Shown one piece after another: positions 58,914-64,000 of a stretch of 64,000 nucleotides of DNA; the stretch's first letter is position 1; each line of letters starts with the position of its first letter. Below the pieces are notes generated by a model. It saw nothing but the letters and a program-made list of their open reading frames with translations. It did not search any database and was not told the DNA's origin. The DNA is from Candidatus Roizmanbacteria bacterium GW2011_GWC1_37_12 (lineage in GTDB: Bacteria; Patescibacteriota; Microgenomatia; UBA1406; GWC2-37-13). The stretch is from NCBI GenBank assembly GCA_000991135.1, contig LBST01000004.1:17535-81534 (forward strand), in the 5' to 3' direction. A program made the position numbers and the translations under genes.

Positions 58914-60098
58914 ATGAATCTCAATAAACTAAAATCAAAACGAATCAAGGTGATGGAGTATAGTGCCTTGAGTGAGCTTTTGAGAGTTACTGCTAAGCCG
59001 GAAATTATTTCTATGGCCGGAGGACTACCGGCTCCAGAAGCCTTTCCTTTTAAAATCATTTCTGCTCTTAATAATCTCGTTCTAAAAAAACATCGTAGTG
59101 TTTCTTTACAGTATGGCCCAACTAATGGAGTCCTAGTCCTTCGTGGAGAAATTGCTAAGTGGTTGGAAGAGCGGAAGATGAAAGTAACCTCTGAAAACAT
59201 TGGAATCACTTCCGGTAGCCAAGGCGGGCTTGATACCTTAGGAAAAATATTTATTAATGAAGGTGATAAGATTGCAGTTGAGTCGCCGACCTACATCGGA
59301 GCCATTGACGCCTTTACTTCATATGGCCCTATCTATGAAGAAATTAAAACAGACTATGATGGTGTTATCCCTGAATCCCTGGAAAAAATTCTGAAAAACA
59401 AAAAAGTGAAGTTTGTTTATTTGGTGCCGACGTTTCAGAATCCAACTGGAAGAACCATTACCTGGGGAAGAAGAAAAAAGATCGCCAAGATTATTAAAAA
59501 ATATCATGTACTTTTGGTGGAAGATGATCCTTATAACAGTCTTCGCTACCGTGGTAAACCAATTGATCCGATTCAGACTTTAGTGCCTGAAAACACTATC
59601 TATCTTTGTACTTTTTCCAAAGTCTTGGCTCCAGGACTTAGAATAGGGTTTTATGCTGCTCCAAAAAAATTAGCCGATCTGATGGTAGTTGCCAAACAGT
59701 CAGTTGATCTTCATACTTCAAGTTATGGTCAATATCTGGCAGCTGAATATTTGAAAACAGGGGATTTAAAAAGACATCTCCCTAATATTTTAAAGATATA
59801 TAGGTTTCGTCAAGAAGCGATGTTTGAAGCTTTGGAAAAATATCTTCCATCTGGTTTCTTCTGGACTCGTCCTGAAGGAGGAATGTTTGTTTGGGTCACC
59901 GGGCCGAAAAATTTTGATTCAGTAAAACTTTATTGGCAAGCAATTAAAAATAATATTGCCTATGTTCCGGGCACCTATTTTTTTACCAAGCAAGGTGAGG
60001 GAAAAAACACCATGAGACTGAACTTTACTAATGTTAATGAAGAACAAATCGATACGGCAGTAAAAAGATTAGCAAAAGTTATTAAAAATAGCCTATGA
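58914..60098 (+). CDS. PLP-dependent aminotransferase (class I/II, LysN/2-aminoadipate type)
   Basis: A 394-residue fold-type I aminotransferase. Visible: SLQYGPTNGVLVLRGEIAKWL, ITSGSQGGLDTLGKIF, PTFQNPTGRTIT, VEDDPYNSLRY, CTFSKVLAPGLRIGF (PLP Lys in FSK) and the C-terminal NTMRLNFTNVNEEQI (carboxylate Arg). This subgroup has broad specificity. Position between the ilv attenuator and ilvB strongly suggests it makes Val/Ile/Leu from their 2-oxo acids, replacing IlvE. It overlaps ilvB by 4 nt. Confidence 0.88.
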   Translation: MNLNKLKSKRIKVMEYSALSELLRVTAKPEIISMAGGLPAPEAFPFKIISALNNLVLKKHRSVSLQYGPTNGVLVLRGEIAKWLEERKMKVTSENIGITSGSQGGLDTLGKIFINEGDKIAVESPTYIGAIDAFTSYGPIYEEIKTDYDGVIPESLEKILKNKKVKFVYLVPTFQNPTGRTITWGRRKKIAKIIKKYHVLLVEDDPYNSLRYRGKPIDPIQTLVPENTIYLCTFSKVLAPGLRIGFYAAPKKLADLMVVAKQSVDLHTSSYGQYLAAEYLKTGDLKRHLPNILKIYRFRQEAMFEALEKYLPSGFFWTRPEGGMFVWVTGPKNFDSVKLYWQAIKNNIAYVPGTYFFTKQGEGKNTMRLNFTNVNEEQIDTAVKRLAKVIKNSL

Positions 60099-61777
60099 AA
60101 TATACTGGAGCGGAAATATTGATGAGATCACTTTTACAAGAAAAGGTTGAAGTGATTTTTGGCTATCCGGGTGGAGCTAATATGCCCATCTATGATGCTC
60201 TATATTTCTATGGAAAAAAATTCCGTCATATTTTGGTACGCCATGAACAGGGGGCCGCTCACGCAGCCGAGGGTTATGCCCGGGTAACTGGAAAGCCCGG
60301 AGTTTGTCTGGTAACTTCGGGACCTGGGGCGACTAATCTTGTCACAGGTATTGCCGACGCGATGATGGACTCTGTACCAATGGTTTGCATCACCGGCCAG
60401 GTGGCTGCGGAATTTTTAGGCAGCGACGCATTTCAAGAAGCCGACGTTGTGGGTATAACAACACCGATCACCAAGTGGAACTGCCAACTAACCCACGCTG
60501 AAGAAATTCCTGAAGCCATCGCTAAAGCTTTTTATATCGCTAGTCATGGCCGACCTGGACCGGTTGTCATCGATATCACCAAAAACGCCCAATTTGAAAA
60601 AGCTGAATTTAAATATCCTAAAAATTTTTATGTCAAAAAATTAAAAACAGTCAATAAATTTAACAGCGGAGATATAAAAAAAGCGGCTGAAATTATCAAC
60701 AAGGCAAAAAAACCTTTAATGTTGGTCGGTCACGGAGTATTGATTTCCAAAGCAGAAAAAGAAGTTTTACAAGTGATTGAAAAAACAGGAATGGTAGCCG
60801 CCTCCACCCTCCATGGCCTTTCATCGATTCCTTTTGATCATCCCCTTTATGTGGGCATGATTGGAATGCACGGTAACTACTCACCAAACAAATTGACTAA
60901 CAGTGCTGATGTTATCTTGGCCGTTGGCATGCGTTTTGATGACCGTGTGACCGGAAAACTGTCTGAGTATGTTCCGAAAGCAAAAGTTATTCATATTGAC
61001 ATTGATGAAAGCGAACATCATAAAAATGTTCGGGCCCACTTTCCTTTACTTGGAAATGTCAAGGATGTTTTAAAAAGTCTTATGCCCTATCTCAAAAAAA
61101 ATAATCACGATGAATGGCTGGGAGATTTCAAAGAACTAGACAAAAAAGAATTGGAATTTGAAAAAATTAGACAACAAAAAAATAAAAATAAAATCACTAT
61201 GAATGTGGTTTTGTCACTTTTATCTGAAAAAACAAAAAACGAAGCAGTAATCGTCGCCGACGTCGGGCAAAATCAGATGTTTTCCGCCCGTTATTACAAA
61301 TATAAAAATCCTGATAGTTATATCACTTCCGGCGGGCTGGGGACGATGGGTTTTGCTTTGCCGGCAACCATGGGAGCCAAAGTTGGCGCTCCAAAAAGAT
61401 TGGTTTTTGCCGTCATTGGTGACGGTGGTTTTCAAATGACCATCCAGGAACTGGGGACGATCATGCAAGAAAAAATGCCGATTAAAATATTACTTTTGAA
61501 CAACGAATATCTGGGAATGGTACGTCAATGGCAGCAGCTATTTTTCGAAAAACGTTACTCTTTTACCCATATGCAAAATCCCGATTTTATAAATATTGCC
61601 AAATCTTATGGAATTAAAGGTGAACAAGTTATGGAAAGAAAAAAACTTGAGATAGCTTTGGACAGATTTATCAATTTTCAAGGCCCATATTTATTAGAAG
61701 TTAAAGTGGAGAAAGAAGATAATATTTTTCCCATGGTGGCTACTGGAACGTCTGTTGACGATGTTCGTCTTGAATAA
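60095..61777 (+). CDS. ilvB: Acetolactate synthase large subunit
   Basis: TPP/FAD enzyme condensing pyruvate (or pyruvate + 2-oxobutyrate). 560 residues: FGYPGGANMPIYDAL, VRHEQGAAHAAEGYAR (catalytic Glu near 50), VTSGPGATNLVTGIADAMMDSVP, AFQEADVVGITTPITKW, then TSGGLGTMGFALPATMGAK, VIGDGGFQMTIQEL (TPP motif) and LLNNEYLGMVRQWQ. Complete. First committed enzyme for Val/Leu/Ile. Its stop is 1 nt before ilvN. Confidence 0.96.
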   Translation: MKYTGAEILMRSLLQEKVEVIFGYPGGANMPIYDALYFYGKKFRHILVRHEQGAAHAAEGYARVTGKPGVCLVTSGPGATNLVTGIADAMMDSVPMVCITGQVAAEFLGSDAFQEADVVGITTPITKWNCQLTHAEEIPEAIAKAFYIASHGRPGPVVIDITKNAQFEKAEFKYPKNFYVKKLKTVNKFNSGDIKKAAEIINKAKKPLMLVGHGVLISKAEKEVLQVIEKTGMVAASTLHGLSSIPFDHPLYVGMIGMHGNYSPNKLTNSADVILAVGMRFDDRVTGKLSEYVPKAKVIHIDIDESEHHKNVRAHFPLLGNVKDVLKSLMPYLKKNNHDEWLGDFKELDKKELEFEKIRQQKNKNKITMNVVLSLLSEKTKNEAVIVADVGQNQMFSARYYKYKNPDSYITSGGLGTMGFALPATMGAKVGAPKRLVFAVIGDGGFQMTIQELGTIMQEKMPIKILLLNNEYLGMVRQWQQLFFEKRYSFTHMQNPDFINIAKSYGIKGEQVMERKKLEIALDRFINFQGPYLLEVKVEKEDNIFPMVATGTSVDDVRLE

Positions 61778-61778
61778 T

Positions 61779-62024
61779 ATGAGTAGATTTACTGTTGATA
61801 TTATTGTCGAAAATAGACATGGTGTTCTTTATAGAATTGCCGGTTTATTGACAAAAAGAAAAATCAACATCGAAAGGATCAATGCCTATGCTGTCAAAGG
61901 CGACGGGATTTCCAAGATATTTTTTACGGCTGATATTGAGGAAAAGATTGTTGATACAGTGGTAAAGCAGATAGATAAGATTATTGAAGTTATTGACATT
62001 AAGTATCACAAAGCCAAATTATAA
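61779..62024 (+). CDS. ilvN: Acetolactate synthase small (ACT) subunit, short form
   Basis: Regulatory subunit. About 81 residues with a single ACT domain: TVDIIVENRHGVLYRIAGLLTKRKINIERINAYAV. The full-length subunit is ~160 residues; the C-terminal half is absent, as in E. coli IlvN/IlvM short forms. The ATG at 61779 follows ilvB by 1 nt; an upstream in-frame start would lie inside ilvB. Confidence 0.9.
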   Translation: MSRFTVDIIVENRHGVLYRIAGLLTKRKINIERINAYAVKGDGISKIFFTADIEEKIVDTVVKQIDKIIEVIDIKYHKAKL

Positions 62025-62029
62025 GTTCT

Positions 62030-62065
62030 AGATTCCTCGTCCCGCTTCGCGGAACTCGGAATGAC
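62030..62065. repeat. AGATTCCTCG...CGGAATGAC palindromic repeat between ilvN and ilvC
   Basis: A 36-nt member of the same family with core CCGCTTCGCGG. It contains an in-frame ATG (62061) that could be mistaken for the ilvC start. Confidence 0.72.
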
Positions 62066-62078
62066 AGAGAAGAGAAAT

Positions 62079-63125
62079 ATGAAAATAGATTTTGGAGGAG
62101 TCAAGGAAAACGTAGTCACACGCGATGAGTTTCCATTGAAAAAAGCGCGTCAAGTTTTATCATATGAGATAGTTGCCATCATTGGTTATGGGGTGCAAGG
62201 TCCAGCCCAAGGAATGAATCTGCGGGACAATGGCTTTAATGTCATTGTTGGCCAGAGGAAGCCGTCAAAGAGCTGGGATAAAGCAGTGGCTGACGGTTGG
62301 AAACCCGGTAAGAATCTTTTTGAGGTCGAGGAGGCGGTGAAAAGAGGCACGATTATCTGTTATCTTTTGTCCGATGCGGGACAGCTGGCAGCTTGGCCGG
62401 TTGTTAAAAAACATTTAACAAAAGGCAAAGCCCTTTATTTTTCCCACGGATTTGGAATCACTTTTTTCAAAGAAACCGGCATTGTCCCGCCGAAAGACGT
62501 TGATGTGATTTTAGTGGCACCAAAAGGAGCCGGAAGAACGGTGAGAAGACATTTTTTGGCAGGAAAAGGAATCAACTCTTCCTACGCTATCTATCAGGAT
62601 GCGACTGGCAAGACTAGTGAGAGAGTGAAGGCAATGGGAATTGGAGTCGGATCAGGTTATCTTTTTGAAACAACTTTTAAAAAAGAGGTCTATTCTGATC
62701 TTGTTGGCGAGCGGGGGGTTTTGCTTGGAGCCACAATCGGGATCATGGAAGCCCAGTATGAATTTTTTAGAAAAAAAGGCCATAGTCCAAGCGAGGCGTT
62801 CAACGAGACAGTTGAGGAGTTAACAGAGAGCCTGATCCCTTTGATGGCGGAAAAAGGACCAGACTGGCTTTTGGCCAACTGCTCAACAACTGCCCAGAGA
62901 GGCGCGTTTGATTGGAAGGATAGATTTAACAAAGCCGTCAAACCTGTTTTTGAAAAGCTTTATAAGAGTGTTGCCGACGGGACTGAGGCGAGAAGAGTTA
63001 TCAAGAAAAACAGCCAGAAGAATTATAAAGAACAGTTGGAGAAAGAACTGACAAAATTAAGGAATAAAGAAATGTGGAGGACAGGAGTAAAGGTAAGAGA
63101 ATTAAGGCCAGAAAATAGTAAATAA
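62079..63125 (+). CDS. ilvC: Ketol-acid reductoisomerase, Bacteroidota/fungal-like type
   Basis: Rearranges and reduces acetolactate. About 348 residues: IIGYGVQGPAQGMNLRDNGFNVIVGQR (NAD(P) site), YLLSDAGQLAAWP, FSHGFGITF, VAPKGAGRTVRRHF, and the C-terminal METAL region (SDLVGERGVLLGA, EAFNETVEELTESLIPLM, NCSTTAQRGAFDW). The DFGGVKENVVTRDEFPLKKAR start and KVRELRPEN end recall Bacteroidota enzymes from memory. Preferred start 62079, since 62061 lies in the repeat. Confidence 0.93.
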   Translation: MKIDFGGVKENVVTRDEFPLKKARQVLSYEIVAIIGYGVQGPAQGMNLRDNGFNVIVGQRKPSKSWDKAVADGWKPGKNLFEVEEAVKRGTIICYLLSDAGQLAAWPVVKKHLTKGKALYFSHGFGITFFKETGIVPPKDVDVILVAPKGAGRTVRRHFLAGKGINSSYAIYQDATGKTSERVKAMGIGVGSGYLFETTFKKEVYSDLVGERGVLLGATIGIMEAQYEFFRKKGHSPSEAFNETVEELTESLIPLMAEKGPDWLLANCSTTAQRGAFDWKDRFNKAVKPVFEKLYKSVADGTEARRVIKKNSQKNYKEQLEKELTKLRNKEMWRTGVKVRELRPENSK

Positions 63126-63132
63126 TCAATTT

Positions 63133-63909
63133 ATGAAAAATTTATTTAAACAGATAGAAGAAGCAGTAAAAAATCTGGAAGGGTCGGTGAAAAAGACGCC
63201 GTTGCAGTTTTCCCAAAGGCTGTCTGATCTTTATCAGGCAAATATTTATTTGAAACGCGAAGATCTGCAGGAGGTGAGGTCGTATAAAATCAGAGGCGCT
63301 CTTAATAAAATGATGAGTTTAACTGAAAAGGAAAAATCCTTGAGAGTAGTAACAGCTTCGGCTGGCAATCATGGTCAAGGAGTCGCCTTTAGTTGCAATA
63401 AGCTGAAAGTCAAAGGAGTAATTTTTATGCCGCGAGCAACTCCTAATCAAAAAGTCGAAAGGGTGAAGTATTTTGGTAATGGCCAGGTCGAAATCAAGTT
63501 GGAAGGCGATACCTATGATGAAGCAGTAGCAGCCGCAAAAAAATATAGTCAGAGAAAAGGCGCAGTTTACGTCCCGGCCTTTGACGATGAAAAAGTCATT
63601 GCCGGACAGGGAACAGTTGCAAAAGAAGTTTATGATCAATTAAAAGGAGATATTGATTATGTGTTGGTGCCGATCGGCGGCGGCGGATTAATCTCCGGAG
63701 TTAGTGTCTATCTAAAAGAAAAAAACAAAAATATAAGGATTGTTGGTGTTGAAGCAAAAGGAGGTAACTGCATGATTAAATCATTTAAAGCTGGCAAAAT
63801 TGTTTCTTTGGACTCAGTTGATACTTTTTGCGATGGTTGTGCAGTTAAGACTCCAGGAAAGTTAACCTTTGAGATTTGTAAGAAACTATTACATACAATT
63901 ATGGCTTAA
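63133..63909 (+). CDS. ilvA: Threonine dehydratase-like protein, C-terminally truncated
   Basis: PLP enzyme converting threonine to 2-oxobutyrate for isoleucine. 258 residues cover YLKREDLQEVRSYKIRGALNKM (PLP Lys), TASAGNHGQGVAFSC, PIGGGGLISGVSVYLKEKN and VDTFCDGCAVKTPGKLTFEICKK, then stop after LLHTIMA. Catabolic enzymes are ~320-330 residues and biosynthetic ones ~515, so the end of the catalytic domain and any regulatory domain are missing. No continuation is seen in other frames downstream. Possibly non-functional. Confidence 0.8.
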   Translation: MKNLFKQIEEAVKNLEGSVKKTPLQFSQRLSDLYQANIYLKREDLQEVRSYKIRGALNKMMSLTEKEKSLRVVTASAGNHGQGVAFSCNKLKVKGVIFMPRATPNQKVERVKYFGNGQVEIKLEGDTYDEAVAAAKKYSQRKGAVYVPAFDDEKVIAGQGTVAKEVYDQLKGDIDYVLVPIGGGGLISGVSVYLKEKNKNIRIVGVEAKGGNCMIKSFKAGKIVSLDSVDTFCDGCAVKTPGKLTFEICKKLLHTIMA

Positions 63910-64000
63910 GTTTCAAAAAATGGGTCTGAATTAACTACTTTAAATTGATATAATGCTCCAAAGTTAATATTTCATAATTTTAGTATGATTAAAGTATCCT
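63910..64000. other. Intergenic end of window
   Basis: AT-rich 91 nt after ilvA. GATATAAT at 63946-63953 could be a -10 box for a gene beyond the window. No coding sequence recognised. Confidence 0.4.

Noticed and set aside
62061..62078. ATG at 62061 as the ilvC start
   Set aside because: It lies inside a dispersed palindromic repeat; the conserved protein begins at the ATG at 62079.

Overview
The window looks like a chromosomal segment of a Candidate Phyla Radiation (Patescibacteria) bacterium, probably Microgenomates-like. This is inferred from gene content, not from a phylogeny. Pointers are the low GC, very tight packing, many small membrane proteins without clear homologues, a split VirB4/PrgI/VirB2/VirB6/VirD4-type secretion set, ComF, a DUF5667 protein, GIY-YIG mini-proteins and promoters that sit directly on start codons. 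No rRNA and no CRISPR array is visible. One tRNA (Ala-GGC) and one tmRNA are present.

Layout. 1-7.9 kb: class II ribonucleotide reductase (partial) with its repressor NrdR, ComF, an AI-2E-type permease, a flavoprotein, a hydrolase, a sugar-phosphate isomerase and a UbiA-type prenyltransferase. 8-20 kb: recA-recX, two Cys-rich proteins, a VirD4-like ATPase, a toxin-antitoxin pair, RNase Y, ThiL, HU, envelope polymer genes and endonuclease Q. 20-33.8 kb: two membrane glycosyltransferases, MscL, tmRNA with SmpB, transporters, hydrolases, a second toxin-antitoxin pair and an M24 peptidase. 33.9-49.4 kb: secretion/envelope genes (VirB6-like, SpoIID-like, VirB2-like pilin, cohesin-like and sortase-motif proteins), then dnaN, dnaA and probable oriC boxes, a degenerate Xer recombinase, ribosomal protein S1 and the PrgI-TraC-VirB4 operon. 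49.4-50.6 kb: tRNA-Ala, GIY-YIG, RadC. 50.6-63.9 kb: a branched-chain amino-acid (BCAA) region with leuA, a fused leuD-leuC, leuB, pyruvate kinase, an aminotransferase, ilvB, ilvN, ilvC and a shortened ilvA.

The most striking observation is in the BCAA region. Three transcription units (leuA-leuDC-leuB, pyk, and aminotransferase-ilvBN-ilvC-ilvA) each begin with a 21-22 codon reading frame rich in Leu or Ile/Val/Leu codons. Each frame is followed by competing protector, antiterminator and terminator hairpins and a T-tract. This is the architecture of classical ribosome-mediated attenuation. All three share a TTTGCAAA promoter box. Pyruvate kinase appears to be part of this regulon, which would tie pyruvate supply to BCAA demand. 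LeuA lacks its C-terminal regulatory domain, so attenuation may be the main leucine control.

Other notable features: short GTCATTC...GAATC palindromes scattered through the window, two of them translated inside genes; AT-rich repeats translated inside genes; many TATAAT-like -10 boxes exactly 6-8 nt before the ATG, implying leaderless mRNAs; a 17-bp hairpin overlapping the 5' end of tmRNA; and a long structured leader before RNase Y.
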